From Thalassolituus sp. UBA674 (GTDB lineage Bacteria > Pseudomonadota > Gammaproteobacteria > Pseudomonadales > Oceanobacteraceae), in contig DBNK01000004.1 of NCBI GenBank assembly GCA_002298335.1, forward strand, positions 1 through 64,000: DNA of 64,000 bases. The letters are read 5' to 3'. The position numbers and the translations under genes were made by a program. The notes beneath the pieces were generated by a model. The model did not search any database and had not been told where the DNA came from. It worked only from the letters and a program-made list of their open reading frames with translations. Positions 36,224 to 44,933 of this stretch are shown piece by piece; position 1 is the first letter of the stretch, and the number at the start of each line of letters is the position of its first letter.

Positions 36224-36649
36224 GTGAACCGTTATCTGAACCACCTGCTCTTTTTCTGTTCCCTTGCGGGCGTCGTACTCCTGATTGTTGTTGTCACGCC
36301 ATTTTTCCATGGCCCGGACGAGCCGGTCGCAGAACAGACACAAACGGCCCCTCATACTCCGACTGCCGGGGTTGCCGCTGTCACACCGACTCATGTTGAT
36401 GACCCCCATCAACACGACGCTACAGATTCACCTGAAGATGAGCTTCCGGCCAACCTGCAGGAATACATCGAAAGTCTGCGTATTCCGGCGGATCAGATTC
36501 CCATGACTCATAACCCGGATGGATCAATCACCCTGCGCACCGACAAGCAATGGTCCACTGTGGTGATGGCAGTGATTGATGAAAACGGTCGTGTACGCAC
36601 CGCCGAACGACAGATTCAGCCGCAAGGCACTGTGGAGATCACCCGATGA
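36224..36649 (+). CDS. single-pass membrane protein of unknown function
   Basis: The 141-residue product has one N-terminal transmembrane segment (about residues 5-26), a Pro/Thr/His-rich linker and a small C-terminal domain with a beta-rich look (NPDGSITLRTDKQWSTVVMAVIDENGRVRT). The GTG at 36224 has GGGAG seven bases upstream; an in-frame ATG six bases earlier is too close to that site. It overlaps the next gene by four bases (ATGA), so it is coupled to the secreted metalloprotease-like protein and may help its maturation, folding or inhibition; this is inferred from context only. Confidence 0.7.
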   Translation: MNRYLNHLLFFCSLAGVVLLIVVVTPFFHGPDEPVAEQTQTAPHTPTAGVAAVTPTHVDDPHQHDATDSPEDELPANLQEYIESLRIPADQIPMTHNPDGSITLRTDKQWSTVVMAVIDENGRVRTAERQIQPQGTVEITR

Positions 36650-39600
36650 AAAATGCACTGCTGAGTGGATTTGCCCTGCTGTTCAGCCTGTCCCTTCCGG
36701 TACAGGCTGATGTCGTTATTGTGAATGGTGACGGTGCCGGTGAAGGTTTCAATGATCCGACCGTGGTCAGTGCTGTGGGTGGGAACACCGCGACCACACT
36801 TGGCCAGCAACGTCTGAATGTGTTTCAGCGTGCGGCGGATATTCTCAACAGCACCTATGACATCTCCGTAGTGGTCAAGGTCAATGCCCAGTTTAACGCC
36901 CTGACCTGCAACTCCTCGTCTGCAGTATTAGGCTCTGCGGGTCCGGCGCAGTGGCATTTTGAATGGGATCCATCCATCTCTAATTATCGTGTTTATCCGG
37001 ACGCACTCTACAACCAGATGAACGGTACGGATGTGGATACCGCCGCTCCGGAAATCAGTGCCGAATTTAACTCCAGCATCGATAACAACAACAACTGTCT
37101 CAATGGTGTTAACTGGTATTACGGTTACGATGCCCCGACCGGCTACGATTCTTCTCTGCTGTCGGTGGTGCTGCACGAAGTGCTGCATGGCATGGGCTTC
37201 CTGTCACTGCTGCAGAGTAACGGTGCCTCCGCCGCGACCGCAGGTGGTCAGGACGTGTTTGACCCTTACTCCTATAAACTCAAAGACGCCGTCAGCGGCA
37301 ATATGCTGACTTCTATGGCTGCGGGCTCCCGTGCCAGTGTGATGACCAGTGTGAACAACCTGGTCTGGGCAGGCACTCAGGCCAACGCAAAATCCGGTGA
37401 CTACAGCTCGGGCGTCAACGCCGGGCAGATGAAGATGTACGCACCAGCCAGTTACGAATCCGGTTCATCCACATCGCACTTTGATAAGACGGTATCCCCG
37501 AATGAAGTGATGGAACCGGTCTATACCGAATTTCTCGATGACCCGGGCCTGGCGACTGAGCTTATGGCCGACATTGGCTGGACACTCGCAGCCTCCAGCA
37601 ACACCGCACCGGTACTGTCCGCCATTGGTAACCGCAGCCTGAATGAGGACGCGTCACTGAGTATCACTCTGTCCGCCACCGATGGCGAGAGCGATCCGCT
37701 GACCTACAGCCTGACCTCCGCCACCAGCAGTCTCGGCGCCAGCATCAGCGGCTCGACTCTGAGTATCAACCCAAGTGCCAATTACAACGGCAGTGGTACG
37801 CTGACGGTGCAGGTCTCCGACGGCTCGCTGACTGATTCTGAAACCATCACAGTGACCGTGAACGCCGTCAATGATGCACCGGTTCTCGCAACCATCAGCA
37901 ATCAGACCACCAATGAAGACACCGCCAAAGTCGTCAGCCTGTCTGCAACCGATGTGGATGGTGACAGCCTGACGTACAGCGTTACCGCAGCGGCCACAGG
38001 CCTGAGTACATCGGTGTCCGGCTCATCACTGACCATCACACCGGACGCCAACTGGTACGGCAGTGGCAGTATCACAGTTCAGGTTTCCGACGGCAGCCTT
38101 ACAGACAGCCAGGCCTTCACTCTCACCGTAAACAGTGTGAATGACGCACCGGTGCTGGCTGCCATTGGCAACCAGACACTGGCAGAAGATGGCACCCTGA
38201 ATGTCAGCCTCAGTGCCAGCGACGCCGACGGTGACAGCCTGAGCTACAGCATCACCTCGGCCAGCAGCACTCTCGGCGCCAGCATCAGCGGCAGCACTCT
38301 GTCGATCACGCCGGACGCCGATTACAACGGCAGCGGCAGCATCACAGTGCGGGTATCGGATGGCGGCCTGACTGACAGTGAAACCATCAGCGTGACAGTA
38401 TCGGCGGTTAACGATGCTCCGGTGATCGGCAGCCTGTCTGACGTCACTCTGGATCTGGGCGGCAGCAGCAACATTACTCTGAGCGCTACCGATGTCGATG
38501 GCGACAGCCTGATGTATTCCGCCAGCTCTGGTGATACCGGTGTGGTAACCACATCCGTCAGTGGTCAGACCCTGACCCTGACAGCTACCGGACAGTCCGG
38601 AGATACGGCGACCATCACCGTCCAGGTTACTGATGGCAGCGTGTCCGACTCCACCCAGTTTGTGGTAACTCTGTCCGATACCATCATCAGCCTGAATGCC
38701 GCTGGCAGCAGCCTGAATGACGGCGAAAGTACCAACGCCCCACTCTCCGCGGTGAGCCTGAATTTCAGCGGCGGCACCAGTCCGTACAGTGTGGATGTCT
38801 ATTACGATGGCAGCAGCCGTAATGATCTGCTGAGTGGCAGCAGTGCCAGCTTCTCACTGGCCATGCCCACCAGCGGCGCGTTCGCCGGTGTTTATCAGAT
38901 TGATGTGAGCGATCAGAGCGGTGGCAGTGCAACCTACTACCTCGAACGTCCGCTGCGCCTGTCGGCAGACACCTCGCCACTGCTGGCTGGCAGTCAGGCC
39001 GCCAGCATGCTGATTGAAGGTGCGCCAGCGTTCACCGGTATCAGTCTCAGCTCGGACAGCTTCGAGTTAGCCTTTGCCAATAACGCCGGTAACAGCATCA
39101 GTGTGGTCAACGCACCGGATAATAGCACCAGCTTCAACGCCGCCCGTGTATGGCTTGATGCCGGCGATGCAGACACGGCAACAGTCACCACCAGTGCCGC
39201 CAACATTCCGGATACCGATATGGATGTCACCATTGCGGAACGCCGCCGCGTGACCCTGCGTGTGCGTGACGACGCTGCGGTTGGTATCGCCTCTGCCAGC
39301 GTTGAACTCGACGATGAGCGCGCGGAAGGCTGGGGGCTGGCAACAGACTACACCACCGCAGGTAACGGCACCCTGTCGCTGGATTTACCGGATGTGGATG
39401 TGGTGCTGAACATCAGCGCCACAGGTTTCGAAGATACCACTCTGGTGCTGGGTGCGGGCTCCACCAGTGCTACGGTAACGCTTGATTCACTGGCTGTGAG
39501 TTACCTGCTGCACGGTAAAATTACCGCCAGCGGCTTCAGCTTCGGTAATGAGATGCCAGAGGTACTGGTGGTGCTGAGTGATGGCAACGAAGTCAGCGCA

Positions 39601-39981
39601 GAAACCGAGATGGTCAGCAGTACCCGGGTGAATTATGAATGGAGTCCGGAGAATACCGCGCAGCAGGCTGAAACCCTGATCATCAGTCACTCGCTCAGCG
39701 GCTCCGTGGAAATTCAGCTGACGCCGTCGGCGGATGAAGAGATCGTCGACATCAGCCTGTCTGCTCTGTCCGTTGCCGGGCCCGTCGATAACGGCTCGAC
39801 CGACAATGGCTCAACGGATAACGGATCAGGCGACGGTGGTACAACAGACAACAGCAGCTCTGGCGGCTCGTCGAAGAAGTCATCCGGTGGCGGACTTGGC
39901 GCCGCGGGTATGGTGTGGACACTGCTGCTGGCTGGTCTGGCACTGGGGCGCCGTAAACGCCTCAACCCCAGAGCAGCTTGA
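36646..39981 (+). CDS. secreted zinc-protease-like protein with cadherin-like repeats and GlyGly-CTERM tail
   Basis: The 1111-residue protein has a signal peptide (about 1-22), then a region with the metzincin-like HEVLHGMG motif (His177, Glu178, His181), which suggests a zinc metalloprotease domain of about 300 residues. Three near-identical-length cadherin/Ig-like repeats of exactly 90 residues each begin with VNDAPVL-type strands, and further beta domains follow. A Ser/Gly/Asp-rich linker precedes a GGG motif, a transmembrane segment and an Arg/Lys end (ALGRRKRL), which is the GlyGly-CTERM signal processed by rhombosortase in type II-secreting bacteria. Substrate unknown. It is translationally coupled to the small membrane protein before it. 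Confidence 0.82.
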   Translation: MKNALLSGFALLFSLSLPVQADVVIVNGDGAGEGFNDPTVVSAVGGNTATTLGQQRLNVFQRAADILNSTYDISVVVKVNAQFNALTCNSSSAVLGSAGPAQWHFEWDPSISNYRVYPDALYNQMNGTDVDTAAPEISAEFNSSIDNNNNCLNGVNWYYGYDAPTGYDSSLLSVVLHEVLHGMGFLSLLQSNGASAATAGGQDVFDPYSYKLKDAVSGNMLTSMAAGSRASVMTSVNNLVWAGTQANAKSGDYSSGVNAGQMKMYAPASYESGSSTSHFDKTVSPNEVMEPVYTEFLDDPGLATELMADIGWTLAASSNTAPVLSAIGNRSLNEDASLSITLSATDGESDPLTYSLTSATSSLGASISGSTLSINPSANYNGSGTLTVQVSDGSLTDSETITVTVNAVNDAPVLATISNQTTNEDTAKVVSLSATDVDGDSLTYSVTAAATGLSTSVSGSSLTITPDANWYGSGSITVQVSDGSLTDSQAFTLTVNSVNDAPVLAAIGNQTLAEDGTLNVSLSASDADGDSLSYSITSASSTLGASISGSTLSITPDADYNGSGSITVRVSDGGLTDSETISVTVSAVNDAPVIGSLSDVTLDLGGSSNITLSATDVDGDSLMYSASSGDTGVVTTSVSGQTLTLTATGQSGDTATITVQVTDGSVSDSTQFVVTLSDTIISLNAAGSSLNDGESTNAPLSAVSLNFSGGTSPYSVDVYYDGSSRNDLLSGSSASFSLAMPTSGAFAGVYQIDVSDQSGGSATYYLERPLRLSADTSPLLAGSQAASMLIEGAPAFTGISLSSDSFELAFANNAGNSISVVNAPDNSTSFNAARVWLDAGDADTATVTTSAANIPDTDMDVTIAERRRVTLRVRDDAAVGIASASVELDDERAEGWGLATDYTTAGNGTLSLDLPDVDVVLNISATGFEDTTLVLGAGSTSATVTLDSLAVSYLLHGKITASGFSFGNEMPEVLVVLSDGNEVSAETEMVSSTRVNYEWSPENTAQQAETLIISHSLSGSVEIQLTPSADEEIVDISLSALSVAGPVDNGSTDNGSTDNGSGDGGTTDNSSSGGSSKKSSGGGLGAAGMVWTLLLAGLALGRRKRLNPRAA
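37597..38406 (+). repeat. three in-frame 270-bp tandem repeats
   Basis: Repeat units start at 37597, 37867 and 38137 and encode 90-residue cadherin-like domains; equivalent codons are spaced by exactly 270 bases. Fragments of a further, diverged unit start at 38407. These are coding domain repeats that could recombine to change domain number. Confidence 0.8.
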
Positions 39982-40717
39982 CCGCCACCAACAGGGTAAT
40001 AAGTTCATACAGACGTTTGATCAGCATATTGCCGGAACGGATGGATGTATGGGCACCTAAGTAGCCACCAATGACCGAACCCAGCACCAGCGCCGGTATC
40101 CAGCTCCACTGGATGTCGGCAATGGCGCCCATGGTCACAGCTCCCGTACCATTCCAGGCCAGCCCCACCGCAACCAGCGTCTGTGCCACCGCCAGCTTAT
40201 ATTCCAGCCCGAACCAGTACACCAGCCACAAAGTCACAAACAGGCCGGAACCCGCGGACAGAGATCCATTGGCAAAACCGATCAGCATCAGTACGGCGCC
40301 ACCGGTCAGATAACCACTGAGGTTACGGTGTTTCTGTTCCGTCACCTGACCCAGATCGGGTTTGAACCAGGAATACAGCGACAACATCAGAGTCAGCAGC
40401 CCCAGCGCGATTTCCGCCTGCCGTGCGGGAACATCAATGATAAAGATGGCACCGGCAATCACGCCGGGAGCACCGGCAAACGTAATCAAAGCCAGCAGGA
40501 AGGGACTGAGATGCCCTTCCCTGAGGTGGCGCATTGTTGCTCCCAACCCTAATGCGACCGAAGCGACTTTATGGGTTGCCAGCGCCAGAGGGAACGGCAG
40601 TCCCATAAAGATAATAATGGGCAGCTGAATCAGCCCGGCTCCGCCACCCGCCAGGGCTGAGAACCAGTTGGCAACCACGGCAACGACAAAAAGGATCAGT
40701 TGTCCTATATAATCCAT
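39962..40717 (-). CDS. TauE/SafE family membrane exporter
   Basis: The 251-residue integral membrane protein has about eight hydrophobic helices in the two-repeat arrangement of the TauE/SafE family, with the typical N-terminal GGGAGLIQLPIIIFMGLP and the repeat motif SAGSGLFVTLWLVY. Family members are associated with export of sulfite, sulfoacetate or other organosulfur anions. It converges on the protease gene, overlapping by 20 bases, and is divergent from the glutaredoxin-like gene. A second family member lies at 44091. Substrate not determined. Confidence 0.85.
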   Translation of the reverse strand: MDYIGQLILFVVAVVANWFSALAGGGAGLIQLPIIIFMGLPFPLALATHKVASVALGLGATMRHLREGHLSPFLLALITFAGAPGVIAGAIFIIDVPARQAEIALGLLTLMLSLYSWFKPDLGQVTEQKHRNLSGYLTGGAVLMLIGFANGSLSAGSGLFVTLWLVYWFGLEYKLAVAQTLVAVGLAWNGTGAVTMGAIADIQWSWIPALVLGSVIGGYLGAHTSIRSGNMLIKRLYELITLLVAVKLLWG

Positions 40718-40745
40718 ACACGATATTCAGAAATGAGTGAGCTCA

Positions 40746-40985
40746 ATGACATACGCCCTGTACTACTACGATTCATGCCCTTTCTGCCAGCGGGTGCTGC
40801 ATGCACTGCCCGGCGTAAAGGTCGAAGTCGAAAAGCGCAACGTACTGAAAAATCCCGAATTCCGTCAGCAACAGGTAGAAGCAACCGGCCGTACTCAGGT
40901 GCCCTGCTTACTGATTGAAAACGACGGTCAGCAGCAATGGATGTTTGAATCCGGGGATATTATAGGCTTCCTCAAATCCCTTTAA
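40746..40985 (+). CDS. glutaredoxin-like protein
   Basis: The 79-residue protein is a minimal thioredoxin-fold glutaredoxin with the dithiol motif CPFC (Cys11, Cys14), the cis-proline stretch TQVPCLL and the C-terminal ESGDIIGFL glutathione-binding turn. It probably reduces glutathione mixed disulfides. The ATG at 40746 gives the standard family start; an in-frame GTG at 40737 is an alternative. It overlaps the convergent riboflavin synthase gene by 14 bases. Confidence 0.85.
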   Translation: MTYALYYYDSCPFCQRVLHALPGVKVEVEKRNVLKNPEFRQQQVEATGRTQVPCLLIENDGQQQWMFESGDIIGFLKSL

Positions 40986-41604
40986 GAGCCGCAAGCACTT
41001 CTGGGGACAACAACATACGGCGAACCGTTTCAACAACCGCCTGGGTCTGGGCATCCACTTCCAGATTGATGCGGTCTCCGGTTTTCACCAGCCCGAAGGT
41101 GGTCACGTCGCGGGTTTCCGGAATCAGATGGACGGAGAAGCGGTTACCATCAACTTCGGCAATGGTCAGGCTACAGCCGTTCAGGGATACAAAACCTTTA
41201 TCAAGAATAAAAGGTGCAAGATGCTCAGGGCGCTCAAACCAGACCACCAGGTTGTCGGCGCTCTCAATCACATCCAGAACCTCAACCTGATCCATCACAT
41301 GACCGGACAGAACATGGCCACCGATTTCGTCGCCGTATTTTGCCGCCCGCTCAATGTTGACGATATCACCATCGGTCAGCGCACCCAGATTGGTGACTTT
41401 CAGCGTCTGGTCAATGGCATTGAAGCTGACACGGTCAGCATCGATCTCACGCACGGTCAGACAGGTACCGTTAATCGCAACCGAGGCACCGTTCTGTAAC
41501 CCCTGAAGAAACTCAGGCGGAAACTCAAAAATCAGCGTCGCAAAGTCATCTTTGCGCTCTATTTTACAGACTGGCAGACGCGTCTGGACGATTCCGGTGA
41601 ACAT
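40972..41604 (-). CDS. ribE: riboflavin synthase, alpha subunit type
   Basis: Riboflavin synthase dismutates two 6,7-dimethyl-8-ribityllumazines to riboflavin and a pyrimidine. The 210-residue protein shows the duplicated lumazine-binding domains: MFTGIVQ at the start, NGTCLTV in the first half and its counterpart NGCSLTI in the second, plus the GGHVLSGHVD-like loop (GGHVLSGHVM). The start ATG at 41604 fits the family. It stands apart from the usual ribD-ribBA-ribH operon, so it may be an additional copy or one that has been separated. The overlap with the convergent glutaredoxin gene is small. Confidence 0.93.
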   Translation of the reverse strand: MFTGIVQTRLPVCKIERKDDFATLIFEFPPEFLQGLQNGASVAINGTCLTVREIDADRVSFNAIDQTLKVTNLGALTDGDIVNIERAAKYGDEIGGHVLSGHVMDQVEVLDVIESADNLVVWFERPEHLAPFILDKGFVSLNGCSLTIAEVDGNRFSVHLIPETRDVTTFGLVKTGDRINLEVDAQTQAVVETVRRMLLSPEVLAALKGI

Positions 41605-41679
41605 CGGCAACCCCCTTCGTAACAGAAGGCGGCATTATGCACTATACTGGCCATACAATGTTAATTACGTCAGAGTTGT

Positions 41680-42885
41680 GTGGTGGACGTCAAAAAGACA
41701 GGTCTTATTTTATCGGGTGGCGGTGCGCGGGCAGCTTATCAGGTAGGTGTTCTCAAGGCCGTCCATAAAATCCTTCCGCGCGGGCATTACAACCCATTTG
41801 ATATCATTTCCGGCACCTCCGCCGGAGCGATTAACGGCGTCGGTCTGGCGAGTTACGCCAACCATTACCGCATCGGCATCAAGCATCTGGAACGTATCTG
41901 GACCCAGTTCAGCTGTGACCAGATTTACCGTACCGATTTTCCCGGCGTTTCCGCCAGCCTGTTACGTGCCATCCGGGCACTGGTGATCGGCCGCCGCTTC
42001 AAATATGAACCGGCATCCCTGCTCGACAACACCCCACTGCGCGGCCTTCTGGCTGAAGCCATCAAATTTGACCAGATCCAGGACGCCATTGATTCCGGTG
42101 CCCTGCATGCCCTTGCGGTCAACTGTTCGGCACTGGATACCGGAGAATCCGTGGCCTTCTTTCAGGGCCACTACAGTATCGAGAACTGGGCACGTCACCG
42201 CCGTATCGGCCGGCGTACCCGGATCACACTCGATCACCTTGTCGCCTCATCGGCTATTCCGACCATTTTTCCCGCCATTAAACTGCATGGTGGTTATTAC
42301 CTGGACGGTGCCGTACGTCAGCTGGCCCCCATCAGCCCGGCGCTGCATCTGGGTGCTGAAAAAATCATGGTGATCGGTGTGAGCGGTATCGCCCATAAAC
42401 GCCGCAAAATCATCCGCCAGAATATTGCCTATCCGAGCCCGGCAAAAATCATGGGGCACATGATGAACGCCGCCTTCCTCGACAGTATGGAAGCGGATGT
42501 GGAGCGCCTGCTGCGGATTAACCGTACACTGGAAAAAATCCCGCCACATATCCGTGAAGCAGAAGGCATGGAACTCAAATCCATTGATCTGCTGGAAATT
42601 AACCCGAGCCGTCCGCTGGATCAGATGGCAGGAGAGTTTGTTCACGAAATTCCCCGCGCCATTAAAATGATTTTTGGCGGCAGTGGTAATACCAGTCAGA
42701 GTGGTTCGGGCATACTCAGTTACCTGTTATTTTCTGAAGGTTTCTGCAAAGCGCTGATTGATCTCGGTTACCACGATGCCATGGAACGCGTGGACGAAAT
42801 TAAAGACTTTTTTGCCGATCATTTTGTCGGTGCCGAAGGAACGGAAACGGATCAGGAAAACAACGTTCAGAGGAATACCGCATGA
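41680..42885 (+). CDS. patatin-like phospholipase
   Basis: The 401-residue protein has the patatin oxyanion glycine loop (LSGGGARAAYQVGVL), the nucleophile motif GTSAG and the catalytic dyad Asp in DGAVRQ, so a functional serine lipid acyl hydrolase is expected. It probably releases fatty acids from phospholipids in the cytoplasm or at the inner membrane. No signal peptide is visible. The start is uncertain: two adjacent GTG codons at 41680 and 41683 are both possible and there is no ATG before the conserved loop. The 3' end overlaps the cobB ATG by four bases. Confidence 0.88.
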   Translation: MVDVKKTGLILSGGGARAAYQVGVLKAVHKILPRGHYNPFDIISGTSAGAINGVGLASYANHYRIGIKHLERIWTQFSCDQIYRTDFPGVSASLLRAIRALVIGRRFKYEPASLLDNTPLRGLLAEAIKFDQIQDAIDSGALHALAVNCSALDTGESVAFFQGHYSIENWARHRRIGRRTRITLDHLVASSAIPTIFPAIKLHGGYYLDGAVRQLAPISPALHLGAEKIMVIGVSGIAHKRRKIIRQNIAYPSPAKIMGHMMNAAFLDSMEADVERLLRINRTLEKIPPHIREAEGMELKSIDLLEINPSRPLDQMAGEFVHEIPRAIKMIFGGSGNTSQSGSGILSYLLFSEGFCKALIDLGYHDAMERVDEIKDFFADHFVGAEGTETDQENNVQRNTA

Positions 42886-43574
42886 CCCGCCCACGGCGGA
42901 TTGTGGTACTGACCGGTGCCGGGATTTCCGCTGAATCCGGGATCAATACCTTCCGCGACAATGGTGGCCTCTGGGAAAATCAACGCATGGAAGATGTGGC
43001 TACGCCCGAAGCCTTTGCCCGCGATCCGCAACTGGTTCAACGCTTCTATAACGCCCGCCGCGCTCAGTTAAAAGACGTCATGCCCAACCCGGCTCATCTT
43101 GCTCTCGCTGAGTTTGAAAAAACATTCGACGGCGGGTTTTTGCTGGTCACACAGAATGTCGATGATCTGCATGACCGTGCCGGCAGTCATACTCTGATTC
43201 ACATGCACGGTGAATTAAAAAAATCCCGCTGCACCCGCACCCAGAAAATTCATGAACAGATGGCCGACATCACTGACAACACTCTCTGTGACTGCTGTGG
43301 TACTCCTACTCTGCGCCCTCACATTGTCTGGTTCGGTGAAACGCCCCTGATGATGGACGAGATTTATCAGGCGCTGGATCAATGTGATCTGTTTCTGAGT
43401 ATCGGAACGTCAGGACATGTCTACCCGGCAGCCGGGTTTGTTGAAGTGGCCCGCCAGGCCGGAGCACGTACCGTGGAGATCAATAAAGAACCGTCTCTCG
43501 GCATTGATCATTTTGCCGAAGCGATTCAGGGCCTGGCATCAGTGGAAGTTCCGGCTTTTTTACGCACTCTCTGA
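42882..43574 (+). CDS. cobB: NAD-dependent protein deacylase (sirtuin CobB)
   Basis: The 230-residue sirtuin has the NAD-binding GAGISAESGINTFRDNGGLW, TQNVDDLHDRAG, the catalytic His in HMHGELKK, the zinc cysteine region with the CobB-type pattern (SRC..., CDCC) and FGE...GTSGHVYPAAGF. The FYNARRAQL segment has the Tyr and Arg that in CobB and SIRT5 accept succinyl-lysine, so both deacetylase and desuccinylase activity are likely. It reverses lysine acylation, for example on acetyl-CoA synthetase. Translation is coupled to the patatin gene by an ATGA overlap. Confidence 0.93.
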   Translation: MTRPRRIVVLTGAGISAESGINTFRDNGGLWENQRMEDVATPEAFARDPQLVQRFYNARRAQLKDVMPNPAHLALAEFEKTFDGGFLLVTQNVDDLHDRAGSHTLIHMHGELKKSRCTRTQKIHEQMADITDNTLCDCCGTPTLRPHIVWFGETPLMMDEIYQALDQCDLFLSIGTSGHVYPAAGFVEVARQAGARTVEINKEPSLGIDHFAEAIQGLASVEVPAFLRTL

Positions 43575-43594
43575 CACGTTCAGCCATTTACCCT

Positions 43595-43885
43595 TCATTC
43601 AATCTCCAGCCTCGTTAACGCATCCAGCTCCGCCAACAGATTCGATTTTTCTGTCTGCGCGACCTCCAGCCAGCTGCGACCACTGAGTCCTCCGACCAGG
43701 GCGTAGAGAAAATTCATACTGGGTCTGGGCTGTCCGGCCTCCGCCGCGCAACGGCACAGGCGCCAGTAGGCCATTACAGCGCCACTCGCCCTCAATTCAG
43801 CCACTGACGTTATCCCTACCCGACTGAGTGACTGCTCACTTTTTTCTCCCAAACCGGGCAGGTCGCGAATTCTGTCTGTATCCAT
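43595..43885 (-). CDS. TfoX C-terminal domain protein
   Basis: The 96-residue protein corresponds only to the C-terminal domain of TfoX/Sxy: IRDLPGLGEKSEQSLSRVGITSVAELRASGAVMAYWRLCR followed in the sequence by LNF-like FLYALVGGLSGRSW (given here as separate blocks LPGLGEKSEQ, ELRASGAVMAYWRL and FLYALVGGL). This domain carries a helix-hairpin-helix-like fold. Full-length TfoX controls competence genes; stand-alone versions are common and their function is not defined. It converges on cobB with a 20-base gap. Confidence 0.8.
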   Translation of the reverse strand: MDTDRIRDLPGLGEKSEQSLSRVGITSVAELRASGAVMAYWRLCRCAAEAGQPRPSMNFLYALVGGLSGRSWLEVAQTEKSNLLAELDALTRLEIE

Positions 43886-44017
43886 CTGGCTCCTCCGGAC
43901 TGTGCTGTAAAGCTTTCCTGCACGCCTTTCAGTCGTGCAGACCCGGCTTCAGCGGCCAGGCATCTACACTGTTCAACAACCGGTTCATTGTTCCCCCGGC
44001 TGGTTAAAATGCCAATG

Positions 44018-44056
44018 GGTTTATAAATTAGAAGATTATGATATATACTTATAACC
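44018..44056 (+). promoter_or_regulatory. AT-rich inverted repeat, candidate operator-promoter for the TauE-persulfide dioxygenase operon
   Basis: GGTTTATAA (44018-44026) is mirrored by TTATAACC (44049-44056) around an AT-rich centre about 35 bases upstream of the exporter ATG. Homologous operons in other bacteria are controlled by ArsR-type persulfide sensors that bind AT-rich palindromes; no such regulator gene is in this window. The call is by position and symmetry only. Confidence 0.4.
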
Positions 44057-44090
44057 AGATAATTTTCCCGGATTCAACGGTACTGCGCAG

Positions 44091-44900
44091 ATGATGATCC
44101 TTATTGGTCTGATCACAGGTCTGGCTCTGGGCCTCACCGGTGGTGGTGGCTCGCTGCTGGCCGTACCTATGCTGGTCTATCTGGCCGACATGCCGATGAC
44201 CACGGCCGTTCCTGTGGCGCTGATCATTGTGGCCGGTTCGGCACTGGTCGGTACTCTGGAGGCGTTGAAATACCGTCTGCTCTATCTGACGCCGCTGATG
44301 CTGTTCAGTATTGGGGCTGGTCTGGCGACGCCCGTGGGTATCTACATTGGTAACTGGTTTGAAGATGCAACCCGGCTGCTGCTGTTCTCAGCGCTGGCGG
44401 TGGTGATCGCCATCCGCACTGTGAGGAATATCTGGCTGCGCCCGGACAAGCCGACACTCAGTAACAGCCAGGATCCGGAGCATGGTCCGGTGTGCCGTTT
44501 TGCCACTCCCGGCTGGTCGTTCCGCTTTGGCTCTCTGTGCAGCGCCTTTCTGGTCGGTGCCGGAATCATGACGGGCCTGGCCAGTGGATTTTTCGGGGTT
44601 GGCGGGGGCTTTCTGATTGTTCCGGCGCTGATGTTTCTGTCGCAGATGAGCATGCGCCATGCGGTGGCCAATTCACTGGCGATCATCACCCTGATGGGGC
44701 TTAGCTCCACCGTTTCGTCATACGCTGTGCTCAGTGAAACCTGGCAGATCTGGTCGCCTTATCTGGCGATGGGAGCCGTCGGTATGCTGGTTGGCCGTAT
44801 CGCCGCACGCCATATTCCGGTTGCTGCCTTACAGGGGACCTTTGGCGTTGTATTGTTTTTTACCGCGATTCTCACCGGCTATTTAACCCTGATCCGCTGA
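44091..44900 (+). CDS. TauE/SafE family sulfite exporter
   Basis: This 269-residue membrane protein has about eight helices and the two glycine-rich repeats of TauE/SafE proteins: LTGGGGSLLAVPMLVYLADM at the start and GFFGVGGGFLIVPALMF in the second half. It sits 33 bases upstream of a persulfide-dioxygenase-like gene, the standard pairing in which the enzyme makes sulfite from persulfide and the exporter removes it. That context makes sulfite export more likely than for the exporter at 39962. Confidence 0.88.
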   Translation: MMILIGLITGLALGLTGGGGSLLAVPMLVYLADMPMTTAVPVALIIVAGSALVGTLEALKYRLLYLTPLMLFSIGAGLATPVGIYIGNWFEDATRLLLFSALAVVIAIRTVRNIWLRPDKPTLSNSQDPEHGPVCRFATPGWSFRFGSLCSAFLVGAGIMTGLASGFFGVGGGFLIVPALMFLSQMSMRHAVANSLAIITLMGLSSTVSSYAVLSETWQIWSPYLAMGAVGMLVGRIAARHIPVAALQGTFGVVLFFTAILTGYLTLIR

Positions 44901-44933
44901 TCAGCAGGCCGGACAAACCGAGAGGAGACAAGC

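Noticed and set aside
37597..38406. Regular repeats as a CRISPR array
   Set aside because: The 270-bp period is in frame and encodes cadherin-like domains; there are no short repeats with unique spacers.
41680..43574. Patatin plus SIR2 as an anti-phage system
   Set aside because: CobB shows the housekeeping deacylase features and no cyclase, Argonaute or TIR gene is adjacent; surroundings are core metabolic genes.
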